Shown: positions 18,445 to 27,611 of the stretch, piece by piece | Layout of the letters: each line of letters starts with the position of its first letter | How positions within the stretch are numbered: the first letter of the stretch is position 1 | The notes under the pieces: model-generated | The model's input: only the letters and a program-made list of their open reading frames with translations | What the model was told of the DNA's origin: nothing | Database searches by the model: none | Source of the DNA: an uncultured Bacteroides sp. | GTDB taxonomy: Bacteria; Bacteroidota; Bacteroidia; Bacteroidales; Bacteroidaceae | Length of the DNA stretch: 64,000 bases | Assembly: GCA_958453305.1 (NCBI GenBank) | Contig: CAUDXH010000008.1 | Location: forward strand, 14,857-78,856 | Direction of reading: 5' to 3' | Made by a program: the position numbers and the translations under genes

Positions 18445-18521
18445 ATTAGTTCATCACACCATATTTAAGGACAAAGTTCTGCAAGAACTTACCTGTATGA
18501 GTGTTAGTCTGATGAACTAAT
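18445..18521. repeat. 12-bp inverted repeat around the left inversion site
   Basis: ATTAGTTCATCA (18445-18456) and TGATGAACTAAT (18510-18521) are perfect reverse complements that frame the dyad at 18474-18490. They contain AGTTC and GAACT half-sites and might be accessory recombinase contacts. That role is inferred. Confidence 0.6.
18474..18490. promoter_or_regulatory. Left putative recombinase site (inversion site)
   Basis: AAGTTCTGCAAGAACTT is a dyad and fits AGTYYY-N4-GDACT, the motif reported for the tyrosine recombinase Tsr0667 that inverts SusC/SusD promoters in B. fragilis. Its reverse complement is identical over 17 bp to the site at 18779-18795, so the two sites are inverted relative to each other. 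Confidence 0.75.
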
Positions 18522-18528
18522 CATACAA

Positions 18529-18536
18529 CAAAGGTA
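18529..18536 (-). promoter_or_regulatory. -7 box inside the invertible segment, pointing away from susC
   Basis: The minus strand reads TACCTTTG, a perfect TAnnTTTG box, 39 bp inside the left inversion site. In the present orientation it points leftward, into no gene. Inversion of 18491-18778 would turn it towards susC, with a leader of roughly 140 nt. A weaker plus-strand candidate, TATTTTTG at 18550-18557, makes the orientation call uncertain. Confidence 0.5.
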
Positions 18537-18778
18537 GTGATATTTTTCATATTTTTGCTATTCTTCTTGAGTTTATTTTAAAAATAATAAAAACCCCTAG
18601 CTAATAGCAATGCAAGTTTAATATATTCAAAATGTAAACCATACATTTATAAGAAATAAACTTGGCAGAGCCATACTTCTTTTTCTCTGCTTCTGTTCCC
18701 GTTTGGACTTAAATCTTTTACTAGTCTTAGCGTTTTAGTCATTACAAGCCTATTATGCCCAGCCGTCTGAGTATTATC

Positions 18779-18795
18779 AAGTTCTTGCAGAACTT
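18779..18795. promoter_or_regulatory. Right putative recombinase site (inversion site)
   Basis: AAGTTCTTGCAGAACTT also fits AGTYYY-N4-GDACT and is the inverted 17-bp partner of 18474-18490. It lies 95 bp before the susC ATG. A flanking ATCAAGTT/AACTTGAT pair (18777-18784 with 18803-18810) adds a further small inverted repeat. Confidence 0.75.
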
Positions 18796-18889
18796 ATCTA
18801 CTAACTTGATTTTTTTAATTCTGGGAATATGAGCAAACTGACGAATGTACAGACTCGTATCCTTATTTCTAATACTTAATATCATAGTT

Positions 18890-21800
18890 ATGTTAAAACG
18901 ACTTAAATCGGTCAGCATGATGCTGTTTCTAGCTGGGGCTTCCGGTGGAACAGCTTTCGCTCTTCCCTCCATGGGAATTGATGATGTAAAAATGACACAG
19001 CAAGACGGTACTTGTACCGGTGTAATTAAAGACACAACCGGAGAAACGGTCATCGGTGCTTCAGTAGTCATAAAAGGTACTACGAATGGTACAATTACTG
19101 ATTTCGACGGTAAATTCTCGCTGAGCGGTGCAAACAAAGGAGACGTTATCCAGATTTCTTTCGTAGGTTATGTAACTCAAGAAGTGGTTTGGGACGGCAA
19201 ACCCTTGAATGTGATTCTGAAAGATGATACACAAACTTTGGAGGAAGTAGTAGTAGTAGGTTTCGGTACGCAGAAAAAAGTAAACCTTACCGGTGCCGTA
19301 TCAACTGTAGGAGCTAAAGAACTGGCTTCCCGTCCGGTTAACTCGGTAACAGATGCCTTGCAGGGTACCGTAGCCGGTATGAACTTCTCAGTAGCATCTG
19401 GAGGAGGAACGCTGAACTCCTCTAAAAGCATCAACATCCGTGGTATCGGCTCTATCGGTAAAGGGTCTTCTACCTCTCCGCTGGTATTGATTGACGGAAT
19501 GGAAGGCGATTTGAACTCACTGAACCCACAAGACATTGAAAATATTTCTGTATTGAAAGATGCTTCGGCTTCATCAATTTACGGTTCACGTGCTTCGGGT
19601 GGTGTAATCTTAGTTACAACCAAAGGCGGTAAGGCAGGAAAGACAGTTGTTAACTACAACAACAGTTTCCGTTTCAACTCTCCGCTGAACATGCCTGAAA
19701 TGATGGACTCTTACTCATGGGCTACATATATGAACTATGCCAGCGAATACAGTGGTAGCGGAACTTGGTTCTCGCCTGAAAAGCTGCAGGCCATTAAAGA
19801 TGCCCAGAGCGACCCGAGCATGAAGACCATGTTTGCCAACTCGAACAACCGCTGGGAAGTATGGGATAACAACGACTTGCTGCCTATCGCAAACACAGAC
19901 TGGCTGAAAGAGCACTTCGGAAACAGTTTCTCACATGAACACACCTTGAGTATCAACGGAGGTAGTGAGAAGATGAGATATTATTTCTCAGCTAACTATC
20001 TGGATCAAGACGGTATCTTGCGTCACGGAGACGATAACCAGCAGCGTTATGCCGTAACAGCCAAAATTGATGCCGACATCACCAGCTGGCTGAAGATGAC
20101 GTATAGCGCACGCTTTACCCGTACAGATTATCAGGCTCCTACCGTAATGGTAAACGGCACCGACGTGTTCTACCACGACATGTGCCGTTACTGGCCGATT
20201 ATTCCGACCGTTGACCCGAACGGACACTACGTGGCTGAATCATACATCGAACGTATGCAAAACGGTGGCTTGTACAAGTCGCAGAAAGACATCCTTGCCC
20301 AACAGCTGGCTTTCCGCCTCACTCCACTGAAAGGACTGGTTATCAATGCGGAATTAAACTACCGTATCAATAATGAGAATAACCACACCGACTGGATAAC
20401 CACTTACGGATATAATGTAGACAATGAACCTTTCGTTGACTTCAATGCCAACTCCTCGGTCAAGGAATATAACTACAAGAGCAATTACTTCAATCCGAAC
20501 CTCTTTGCCGAATACAGCCACTCGTTTGCCGACCATAACTTCAAGGTAATGGCAGGTTTCCAAAGCGAATGGTTCCGCCAGCGCAGCATCACCGCACAAC
20601 AGAATGGCATCGTAGCCGGTCTTCCTACCCTGAACACCACCGGTTTGAATCCTACCGTAGGCGGTGGTTACGACACTTGGACTACTGCCGGCTTCTTCGG
20701 ACGTTTGAACTACGACTATAAAGGACGCTATTTGCTGGAAGCCAATATCCGTTACGACGGCTCTTCACGTTTCTTGCGTGAAAACCGCTGGAACTGGTTT
20801 CCTTCATTCTCTGCAGGATGGAACATTGCCCAGGAAGCTTTCTGGGAAAACTTGGCGCAGACCGTAAACACCTTGAAACTTCGTGCTTCTTGGGGTGAGC
20901 TGGGTAATCAGAATACCGATAACTGGTATCCTTTCTACCCCACCATGACCTACAAAACGAACAACGGCAACTGGCTGGTGAACAATGCAAAACCGAATAC
21001 AGCCGAACAGGCTCCGCTGGTATCAGCACTGCTTACTTGGGAAAGAAGCCGTACATGGGAAATCGGTCTCGACTGGGGTGCATTCAACAATCGCCTGACT
21101 GGTTCGTTCGGCTACTTCCAGCGCAAGACATATGATATGGTAGGTCCGGCTATGGAGTTGCCCGATGTATTGGGAGCCAAGGAACCGAATACCAACAACT
21201 TGGATATGACATCAAAGGGATGGGATTTGCAAATCAGCTGGCGCGACATGATCAGAGACTTCAGTTATGGTGTTTCTTTGACCTTAAGCGACAACCAGAT
21301 TACTATCGACAAATACCCGAACCCGTCGAAAGACTTAGGACAGACTTATTATGACGGCGCCAAATACGGTGATATCTGGGGATATACCACTGTGGGAATT
21401 GCCGGTTCACAAGAAGAAATGGATAAGCACTTAGCTAACAACGACCAGTCGTTTCTGGGTAGCAACTGGACAGCAGGTGACGTGATGTATAAAGACCTTA
21501 CCGGTGAAGGAAAGGTAGACCGAGGCGAATATACAGCCGATGACCATGGTGACCTGACCGTAATAGGTAACTCTACTCCACGCTACAACTTCGGTTTGAA
21601 TCTGGACGCTGCATGGAAAGGCTTCGACTTGAAACTTTTCTTCCAAGGGACACTGAAACGTGACTACATGGCAGGAAGTGCTACTTTCTGGGGAGCTACA
21701 GGTACGAGTAAATGGCAGGCTTTGGGATTCAAGGCTCATGCTGATTACTGGACACCCGACAACAAAGGTGCCTATTATCCACGCCCTGACTGGAATGGCA

Positions 21801-22078
21801 GTCGCAACACCAATACACAGACCCGCTACTTGCAGAATGCAGCTTACTGCCGTCTGAAAAATGTGACTTTGGGCTATACGCTTCCCAAGAGCCTGACTGA
21901 AAAATTCTATGTGGAAAACTTGCGCTTCTTCGTATCAGCAGAAAACCTGTTTACCATCACCAACTTTACCGACATTGCCGATCCGGAACTGATTGGTGCA
22001 GGTTATGACAACGGTAACTTGGGTAAGACCTATCCGCTGTCGAAGACCGTATCATTTGGATTAAGTGTAACCTTTTAA
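18890..22078 (+). CDS. SusC/RagA-family TonB-dependent transporter (lone pair)
   Basis: A 1062-residue outer-membrane transporter. The start at 18890 gives a signal peptide (RLKSVSMMLFLAGASGGTAFA). A carboxypeptidase-D-like domain follows (residues 40-120, with GVIKDTTGETVIGASVVIKG and DFDGKFSL), then the TonB box and SusC signature EEVVVVGFGTQKK near residue 125. The plug (RGIGSIGKGSSTSPLVLIDG, VLKDASASSIYGSRASGGVI) leads into a 22-strand barrel ending KTVSFGLSVTF with terminal Phe. It would import an oligosaccharide or peptide bound by the adjacent SusD. No glycosidase, sensor or sigma/anti-sigma gene accompanies it. The upstream region is organised as a phase-variable promoter, which is typical of such isolated pairs in Bacteroides. 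Confidence 0.95.
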   Translation: MLKRLKSVSMMLFLAGASGGTAFALPSMGIDDVKMTQQDGTCTGVIKDTTGETVIGASVVIKGTTNGTITDFDGKFSLSGANKGDVIQISFVGYVTQEVVWDGKPLNVILKDDTQTLEEVVVVGFGTQKKVNLTGAVSTVGAKELASRPVNSVTDALQGTVAGMNFSVASGGGTLNSSKSINIRGIGSIGKGSSTSPLVLIDGMEGDLNSLNPQDIENISVLKDASASSIYGSRASGGVILVTTKGGKAGKTVVNYNNSFRFNSPLNMPEMMDSYSWATYMNYASEYSGSGTWFSPEKLQAIKDAQSDPSMKTMFANSNNRWEVWDNNDLLPIANTDWLKEHFGNSFSHEHTLSINGGSEKMRYYFSANYLDQDGILRHGDDNQQRYAVTAKIDADITSWLKMTYSARFTRTDYQAPTVMVNGTDVFYHDMCRYWPIIPTVDPNGHYVAESYIERMQNGGLYKSQKDILAQQLAFRLTPLKGLVINAELNYRINNENNHTDWITTYGYNVDNEPFVDFNANSSVKEYNYKSNYFNPNLFAEYSHSFADHNFKVMAGFQSEWFRQRSITAQQNGIVAGLPTLNTTGLNPTVGGGYDTWTTAGFFGRLNYDYKGRYLLEANIRYDGSSRFLRENRWNWFPSFSAGWNIAQEAFWENLAQTVNTLKLRASWGELGNQNTDNWYPFYPTMTYKTNNGNWLVNNAKPNTAEQAPLVSALLTWERSRTWEIGLDWGAFNNRLTGSFGYFQRKTYDMVGPAMELPDVLGAKEPNTNNLDMTSKGWDLQISWRDMIRDFSYGVSLTLSDNQITIDKYPNPSKDLGQTYYDGAKYGDIWGYTTVGIAGSQEEMDKHLANNDQSFLGSNWTAGDVMYKDLTGEGKVDRGEYTADDHGDLTVIGNSTPRYNFGLNLDAAWKGFDLKLFFQGTLKRDYMAGSATFWGATGTSKWQALGFKAHADYWTPDNKGAYYPRPDWNGSRNTNTQTRYLQNAAYCRLKNVTLGYTLPKSLTEKFYVENLRFFVSAENLFTITNFTDIADPELIGAGYDNGNLGKTYPLSKTVSFGLSVTF

Positions 22079-22090
22079 TGACTGACAATT

Positions 22091-24121
22091 ATGAAACTTA
22101 AATATATAAACATATGCTTACTGTGTGCAGCAATGGCAGGCTTTTCTTCCTGCAACGACTATCTGGACCAGGAACCGGAAAGCGCCATCATTCCGGAAGC
22201 TTTCTTCACTACCGATGCCGATTTGGCTGCATACACCATCAACCTGTATAATTTCTTCAGCAGCATCCAGCCAGGAAGTTATGGTATCAGCACTTTCGGA
22301 AACGACAATCACACTGATAACCAGGCAGCCATGAATTATTCCTCACGCTGGGTACCCGGAGAATGGAAAGTTCCTACCTCAACGAATGATGACACACGTA
22401 CCGATGCATGGAATTTCTTCCAGATACGTGACTGCAACTATTTCTTCGATCATGTATTGCCTAAATACAAGGAGGGAAAAATAACAGGAACAGATGCCCT
22501 CATTCGTCACTACATCGGTGAAATGTACGTGCTCCGCGCATACGCTTACTTCGACAAGCTACAGAGCATCGGCGACTGCCCCATCATAGAAACTGCCATG
22601 GCTGATGATGAAGCTGCACTGGTAGAAGCTTCCAAACGTCAGCCTCGCCACAAAGTGGCTCGCTTCATTCTGGAAGACTTAAACCACGCCCTTGAATACT
22701 TGGCTGATGAAGTTCCCGGCGGAAAGAACCGCATCAGCAAAGACGTGGCTCACCTGCTGCGTTCACGTGTGGCTCTGTATGAAGGAACTTGGCTGAAACA
22801 TCACAAAGGCACCGCTTTTGTTCCCGGAGGTCCGGGATGGCCGGGTGATGCCAGCCTGCTTGACGGTTTCAACATCGACACCGAAATCAACTTCTTCTTA
22901 GATGAAGCCATGAAATCGGCTAAAGTAGTAGGCGACAAATTGGTTGACAACTTGGTAGAAAACACCGATGCGAATGAAGGTATGGATAAAGCCTTTGCCA
23001 GCTTGAACCCGTATTACACCATGTTCTGCGATGAGGACATGGACAAGTATAGCGAAGTGCTGATGTGGCGTGAGTTTAACGAAGGACTGGGCGTAACCCA
23101 CAACATCCAGATGCAGCTGCAAAATAATGGCGGCGGCTCAGGATGGACTCGCGGACTGGTCAACTCGTTCTTGATGCGTAATGGTCTTCCTATCTATGAC
23201 AGCAACTCTGGTTACAAGGAAGAATGGGAAAAACAAAGTGTAAAGGCCACCCTGCAAGACCGTGACTCACGTATCCAACTTTTCACCAAAAAAGACGGTG
23301 ACATAGAAAACTATACTTCGGCTGGTACTATCAACTATCTAAACCTCAACTGGATAGTTATGGGTGCTGCTGAAACGCGTATGACTACCGGATATGCCAT
23401 CAAGAAAGGAAAGCACTATAATGACTATATGCAGACCCTTCATAACAAGGGTACTACCGGAAGCGTGGTATTCCGTGGCACAGAAGCATTGCTTAACTAC
23501 ATGGAAGCATGCTGCGAAAAGACAGGTGACGTAGATCAAACTGCCACTAAATACTGGAAAGCTTTGCGCAAACGTGCTAAAGTAAACAAAGACTTCATGG
23601 TAACTGTAAACGCTACTGTAATGAGCGAAGAAGCCAAATGGGACTTCGGTGCTTACTCACACGGACAGTTGGTTGATGGCAAGCTGTATAACATCCGCCG
23701 CGAACGCCGTAACGAGTTAATCGGTGAAGGCATGCGTTGGGCAGACCTGAAACGCTGGAGAGCATGCGACCAAGTTAACGGCTACCAGATTGAAGGTATG
23801 CGCTACTGGGGTTCTGCTTACGTAGGTACTTTCTTGAATAAAGATAAAGAAGACTATACTGTAGTCGATGTGGAAGGCGGTAAAGGTAACATGTCAAGCG
23901 AAGCAATCAGCGGTGTTTATATCCGTCCGTACCAGATCAGCAAGGTAAACAACTCGGCATTCAACGGTTACAAGTTTACAGAAGCTCACTATCTGTCACC
24001 GCTGCCGCAGAATGCATTCCGCCAGACTGCATCAGGCGACAAGACTGATTTGAATACCTCAGTGGTATATCAAAATCCGGGCTGGCCGAAAATAGGAGGA
24101 CAAGGACCTACAGCCAAGTAA
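22091..24121 (+). CDS. SusD/RagB-family surface lipoprotein
   Basis: A 676-residue lipoprotein 12 bp after susC, clearly the same transcript. The lipobox is AGFSSC (Cys near residue 20), followed by NDYLDQEPES, the usual SusD N-terminus. The TPR-containing SusD fold is indicated by IGEMYVLRAYAYFDKLQSIGD, HLLRSRVALYEGTWLKH, and near the C-terminus RRERRNELIGEGMRWADLKRW with YLSPLPQNAF. It forms the lid on SusC and binds ligand at the cell surface. The ligand is unknown. It is longer than average for the family (about 500-600). Confidence 0.95.
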   Translation: MKLKYINICLLCAAMAGFSSCNDYLDQEPESAIIPEAFFTTDADLAAYTINLYNFFSSIQPGSYGISTFGNDNHTDNQAAMNYSSRWVPGEWKVPTSTNDDTRTDAWNFFQIRDCNYFFDHVLPKYKEGKITGTDALIRHYIGEMYVLRAYAYFDKLQSIGDCPIIETAMADDEAALVEASKRQPRHKVARFILEDLNHALEYLADEVPGGKNRISKDVAHLLRSRVALYEGTWLKHHKGTAFVPGGPGWPGDASLLDGFNIDTEINFFLDEAMKSAKVVGDKLVDNLVENTDANEGMDKAFASLNPYYTMFCDEDMDKYSEVLMWREFNEGLGVTHNIQMQLQNNGGGSGWTRGLVNSFLMRNGLPIYDSNSGYKEEWEKQSVKATLQDRDSRIQLFTKKDGDIENYTSAGTINYLNLNWIVMGAAETRMTTGYAIKKGKHYNDYMQTLHNKGTTGSVVFRGTEALLNYMEACCEKTGDVDQTATKYWKALRKRAKVNKDFMVTVNATVMSEEAKWDFGAYSHGQLVDGKLYNIRRERRNELIGEGMRWADLKRWRACDQVNGYQIEGMRYWGSAYVGTFLNKDKEDYTVVDVEGGKGNMSSEAISGVYIRPYQISKVNNSAFNGYKFTEAHYLSPLPQNAFRQTASGDKTDLNTSVVYQNPGWPKIGGQGPTAK

Positions 24122-24131
24122 TAAGCTGGCT

Positions 24132-24189
24132 CCATATATTAAGAAAAGGGACTTCCCGTAATTGGGAAGTCCCTTTTCTTAATATATGG
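24132..24189. terminator. Strong bidirectional terminator after susD
   Basis: A perfect 26-bp stem (24132-24157 with 24164-24189) with a 6-nt loop GTAATT; the GC core is GGGACTTCCC. T-rich and A-rich flanks suit termination from both sides, since pbuX converges from the right. Confidence 0.9.
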
Positions 24190-24327
24190 ATTTCAAGTTT
24201 CGCAGGTTCGCTTTCAAGGTAACAAGATAACAAGATTCTGAAATGTCCGGTTACTTGTGTACAGATAGAAAAGCTTTCTAAAAAACTGTCAACTTATCAT
24301 CTGAAGCCTTGTCAACCAATCAATGGT

Positions 24328-25662
24328 TTATTCCTTAATACGAATCAGCAAATTAGCCAAAATAGCAGTAACCCCTCCGGTTGTAATACCCGAAGAGAAA
24401 ATATTACGCAACGTTTCAGGCAACTGACAAAGAATATCAGGAACCAATTCTACACTCAATCCGAAAGAGAAACTTAACGCCATAACCAAAGTGGCTTTGC
24501 GGTCAATTTTCTGCGAAGCGATGATACGGATTCCGGCAGCGGCAACTGTTCCAAACATCAGCAAAGTGGCACCCCCCAACACCGGCTCGGGCATCAATGA
24601 GAAAACCAATCCTACAGCAGGGAACAAACCTAATAAAATCAAAAAGCCTGCTATAAAATAGCCCACATAGCGGCTTGCCACTCCGGTAAGCTGAATCATT
24701 CCGTTATTCTGAGCAAAAATAGAGTTGGGGAAAGAGTTAAAGACTCCGGCAAGCATTGAGTTAAATCCATCTGCCAAAATACCTCCCGAAGCACGTTTTA
24801 CAAAGACTTCTCCCTCAACCGGCTCTCCCGAAATCAAAGAATTGGCAGTAATATCACCATAAGCTTCTATGGCTGTAATCAGATAAACCAAAGCCAATGC
24901 TATAATCGCTGAAATATCAAATGAAATACCGTAACGGAAAGGAATAGGGATATTAAAACCGCCATAACTCTGAACAGCCGAAAAATCAACCATACCCAAA
25001 ATCCACGCTACAATATACCCGGCTATCAAACCTATCACAATGGAACTCATACGCAAATAGCGGTTTGAGCTTCTGTTGAAAAAAATAATCAATACCAGCA
25101 CCAAAGCTGCCAGTCCGATATGCTGAAAAGCCCCGAAAGTTCCATTAGCTTGTGCTGCTGCTCCACCTCCACAGGCTGAAATACCTACCTTAATCAGGCT
25201 CATGCCTATCAGGGTGACTACGATACCTGAAACCAGAGGGGTTATTATTTTACGTGTATACTTCAACAGACGGCTTATAAACATCTCTACTGAAGAAGCT
25301 ACCATACAGGCTCCGAATATACATTCTAATCCACCGGCTAACCCCGCCGAGATAATCGGACCGATAAATGAAAAACTGGTTCCTTGAATACACAACAAGC
25401 CGCAGCCAATAGGACCGATACGACGGCACTGAATAAAAGTGGACAGCCCGGATACGAACAAGGACATGGAAACAAGAAAACTGGTAGTTTCCAAATCAAG
25501 TTTCAACGCTCCGGCAATAATAAGCGGTGGTGTAATAATTGCTACAAAAATAGCCAACAGGTGTTGTAAAGCTGCAAAAACAGCATCCTTCACCGGCGGA
25601 CGGTCATTCAAACCATAAATCAGCCCAGCACTCTGAGCTTCTGATTGTTGCTCTTTTTCCAT
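24328..25662 (-). CDS. pbuX: Xanthine/uracil permease, NCS2 family
   Basis: A 444-residue inner-membrane nucleobase transporter with about 14 hydrophobic segments. The N-terminus carries the family pattern QHLLAIFVAIITPPLIIAGAL, and TMs 8-10 show ISAIIALALVYLITAIEAYGDITANSLI and the motif region GVFNSFPNSIFAQNNGMIQLTGVASRYVG, where the QNNG stretch is the nucleobase-binding signature. Xanthine specificity is inferred from its partner: xpt lies 10 bp upstream on the same strand, an arrangement like the xpt-pbuX operon of Bacillus. Confidence 0.9.
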   Translation of the reverse strand: MEKEQQSEAQSAGLIYGLNDRPPVKDAVFAALQHLLAIFVAIITPPLIIAGALKLDLETTSFLVSMSLFVSGLSTFIQCRRIGPIGCGLLCIQGTSFSFIGPIISAGLAGGLECIFGACMVASSVEMFISRLLKYTRKIITPLVSGIVVTLIGMSLIKVGISACGGGAAAQANGTFGAFQHIGLAALVLVLIIFFNRSSNRYLRMSSIVIGLIAGYIVAWILGMVDFSAVQSYGGFNIPIPFRYGISFDISAIIALALVYLITAIEAYGDITANSLISGEPVEGEVFVKRASGGILADGFNSMLAGVFNSFPNSIFAQNNGMIQLTGVASRYVGYFIAGFLILLGLFPAVGLVFSLMPEPVLGGATLLMFGTVAAAGIRIIASQKIDRKATLVMALSFSFGLSVELVPDILCQLPETLRNIFSSGITTGGVTAILANLLIRIKE

Positions 25663-25672
25663 GAATCAATCG

Positions 25673-26242
25673 TTATTCTTTTATTTTTATTTGACAGTTA
25701 TCCAGACTTTCAATAATGGCAAGCGACTCAACATGAATACCCTGTTCACGCAGGTAATCGCCTCCATGCTGAAAGGATTTCTCAATCAAGAATCCCATAC
25801 CCATCAGTTCTGCATCGGCTTTCTGCACCAAATCTATAATTCCTTTTGCAGCATTACCATTAGCCAAAAAGTCATCGATAAATAAAACCTTATCGCCGGG
25901 ACACAGATAATCTTTGCTGACACAGACATCGTAAGTGCGGTCTTTAGTAAATGAATATACGGTGGTAGTCAGCATATTTTCCATTGTACTCGGCTTTTTC
26001 TTTTTTGCAAATACAACCGGCAACTCCAACAAGTAACCCACCATAATAGCCGGTGCAATACCACTCGCCTCAATAGTCATCACCTTGTTGATTTTAGTGC
26101 TTGCAAACCGACGCACAAACTCTACAGCCATTGATTTCATCAAGATGGGATCCATCTGATGATTGATGAAATTATCAACTTTGAGGATACCGCCCTCAAA
26201 GCATTTTCCATCACGTAAAATACGTTCCTTCAGTGCTTTCAT
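25673..26242 (-). CDS. xpt: Xanthine phosphoribosyltransferase
   Basis: A 189-residue type I phosphoribosyltransferase converting xanthine and PRPP to XMP. The start is at 26242 (MKALKERILRDGKCFEGGIL), the usual N-terminus; codons further upstream overlap the -7 box. TIEASGIAPAIMVGYLL is conserved in Xpt, and the PRPP loop is VLFIDDFLANGNAAKG near residue 125. It is the first gene of an xpt-pbuX operon. The leader is only about 40 nt after the -7 box (26286-26293), so there is no room for the purine riboswitch known in Firmicutes. Confidence 0.94.
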   Translation of the reverse strand: MKALKERILRDGKCFEGGILKVDNFINHQMDPILMKSMAVEFVRRFASTKINKVMTIEASGIAPAIMVGYLLELPVVFAKKKKPSTMENMLTTTVYSFTKDRTYDVCVSKDYLCPGDKVLFIDDFLANGNAAKGIIDLVQKADAELMGMGFLIEKSFQHGGDYLREQGIHVESLAIIESLDNCQIKIKE

Positions 26243-26285
26243 CTTCTTATAAAATAGAATTGAATTGATTATAATAAAGAAGTTG

Positions 26286-26293
26286 CAAAGGTA
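26286..26293 (-). promoter_or_regulatory. -7 box of the xpt-pbuX operon
   Basis: The minus strand reads TACCTTTG, matching TAnnTTTG, 43 bp before the xpt ATG. Confidence 0.6.
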
Positions 26294-26361
26294 CAAGTTT
26301 TTATTCTAAGAGCGAAAAGACATTACAAAAAAAGCAAAGGATATTTTCATCAAATGAAAAG

Positions 26362-26401
26362 AAAAAACCGCTGAAAGAATACAATCGAATACTTTCAGCG
26401 G
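26362..26401 (-). terminator. Terminator of the fimbrillin-like gene
   Basis: CTTTCAGCGG/CCGCTGAAAG form a 10-bp stem (26368-26377 with 26392-26401); on the minus strand it is followed by TTTTTT (26362-26367). Confidence 0.8.
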
Positions 26402-26492
26402 CTCTATCTCTGTATCTTTTACAGAATCTATTTTATTTTTTCTGGTTAATCTTTAGGTAATGAGCTGACAAAACTCATTACCGGCTTAATTA

Positions 26493-27455
26493 TCATTGAT
26501 TATCGGGGGTTTCTTCTACCAGGATATCTTCCATAGACTCTACATTCCATTGGCTGATTTCTTTTCCCACAACGGTCAGTCCTTCTTTAGTTAATCTCAA
26601 CTTATATTTATAACAATAACCCGGCTTAAACTCACCCTTGATCCGATCGGTTTGGACAGTATAAGAAATGCCGTCACGCTGATAAGCTGCAGAATAACCA
26701 AGCATTTTCTCTGAAGCCGAAGGATTCAAAAGAATCACAGCCGAATGGCTTCCTTCAGCATCTAAAACAACTCCGTCTTCATATGTAAAGGTCAACGGAG
26801 AAGAAGAAGATTCACCAGCCGCTACCATACCATCCTGACTTGCCTCGTCACCAAACTTATAATAGTACTTGCTAAAAAATCCTTCGCCTGAAAAAGACTC
26901 TTTTTGTAAAGTTACCTCTTCCCCTTCTTTGTCTTTTACCAATGTCACAGTCACTAAACTGTAAGCATGCTGAAAAGCTGAGGAGCCGGTAAACGAAACC
27001 GTACCTTTGTTGCTTTCATATGAAGCCGAACAATGGGCGAACAAAAAGTCATATTCACCCAGACCGTTCCATGTACCGGTCTGTTTGCTCAAATCAGGCA
27101 TCACAACCTGAGCACTCGAAGCGGTTTCCGCTGCATAGGGATAATAAGCACAAAATGAATATTCGTTCACCTTGTCTTTCCATTCAGCCTTTCCATCCGT
27201 CTTCCAGCTGCCAGAAGCAAATGTCCACTTCAGCTGCGTTGAGCCGTAAGGCATAAAAAAGCCGATTTCATCCCCTTCTGAAAAATTCGAAGCCCCATCT
27301 TCAGATGTTACACTACGTACTGCCAATTGACTTCCTGCGATTGAAGCCTTCACATGTAAATCGGATGTTTCCGACTGTGACATACTCATTTCTTCTTGTT
27401 GGCAAGAGGCCAACGCAAACATGCTACAAAAGCACAACCATAAATGTTTTTCCAT
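26493..27455 (-). CDS. Fimbrillin-family (Mfa-like) lipoprotein
   Basis: A 320-residue exported protein with lipobox FALASC (Cys near 18). The region after residue 60 shows the fimbrillin/Mfa pattern: FSEGDEIGFFMPYG, AEWKDKVNEYSFCAYYPYA, and HAYSLVTVTLVKD. Such proteins are either pilin subunits of the FimA/Mfa type V pili or pilus-like surface lipoproteins. No other fimbrial gene (anchor, tip, or accessory) is near, so it may be a stand-alone surface lipoprotein. It has its own terminator (26362-26401). The exact role is not shown by the sequence. Confidence 0.78.
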   Translation of the reverse strand: MEKHLWLCFCSMFALASCQQEEMSMSQSETSDLHVKASIAGSQLAVRSVTSEDGASNFSEGDEIGFFMPYGSTQLKWTFASGSWKTDGKAEWKDKVNEYSFCAYYPYAAETASSAQVVMPDLSKQTGTWNGLGEYDFLFAHCSASYESNKGTVSFTGSSAFQHAYSLVTVTLVKDKEGEEVTLQKESFSGEGFFSKYYYKFGDEASQDGMVAAGESSSSPLTFTYEDGVVLDAEGSHSAVILLNPSASEKMLGYSAAYQRDGISYTVQTDRIKGEFKPGYCYKYKLRLTKEGLTVVGKEISQWNVESMEDILVEETPDNQ

Positions 27456-27582
27456 TTCTATTTATTGTAAAAGTGTGAGAACCATTTCTCATTTTAGTTA
27501 CGGAAACGTTACATCAACCTTTCGTTTACCTTTTATTCTGTTTTTACTACTCTTCTAATTTTCAAAAGTCTGTTGCTTTTCT

Positions 27583-27590
27583 TACATTTG
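27583..27590 (+). promoter_or_regulatory. -7 box of the alkaline phosphatase gene
   Basis: TACATTTG fits TAnnTTTG, 21 bp before the ATG at 27612. I see no obvious Pho-box-like direct repeat. Confidence 0.55.
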
Positions 27591-27611
27591 CACAAACTAA
27601 ACTAAAATATT

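Larger units (their letters stand above)
17925..18889. other. 965-bp gene-free region with repeats and a putative invertible promoter
   Basis: No credible gene is seen. From left to right it holds a repeat/terminator block (17980-18040), about 430 bp of sequence in which I recognise nothing, a 12-bp inverted repeat (18445-18456 with 18510-18521), and two inverted 17-bp dyads (18474-18490 and 18779-18795) that bracket an AT-rich 288-bp segment. The susC leader follows. Confidence 0.75.

Noticed and set aside
18550..18557. Plus-strand TATTTTTG as the active susC promoter
   Set aside because: It fits the -7 pattern but lies in a T-rich run 330 bp from susC without a -33 box; the minus-strand TACCTTTG is the better box. 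Kept only as a caveat to the OFF call.
26243..26296. Purine riboswitch before xpt
   Set aside because: The -7 box leaves a leader of about 40 nt and no conserved riboswitch core is seen.
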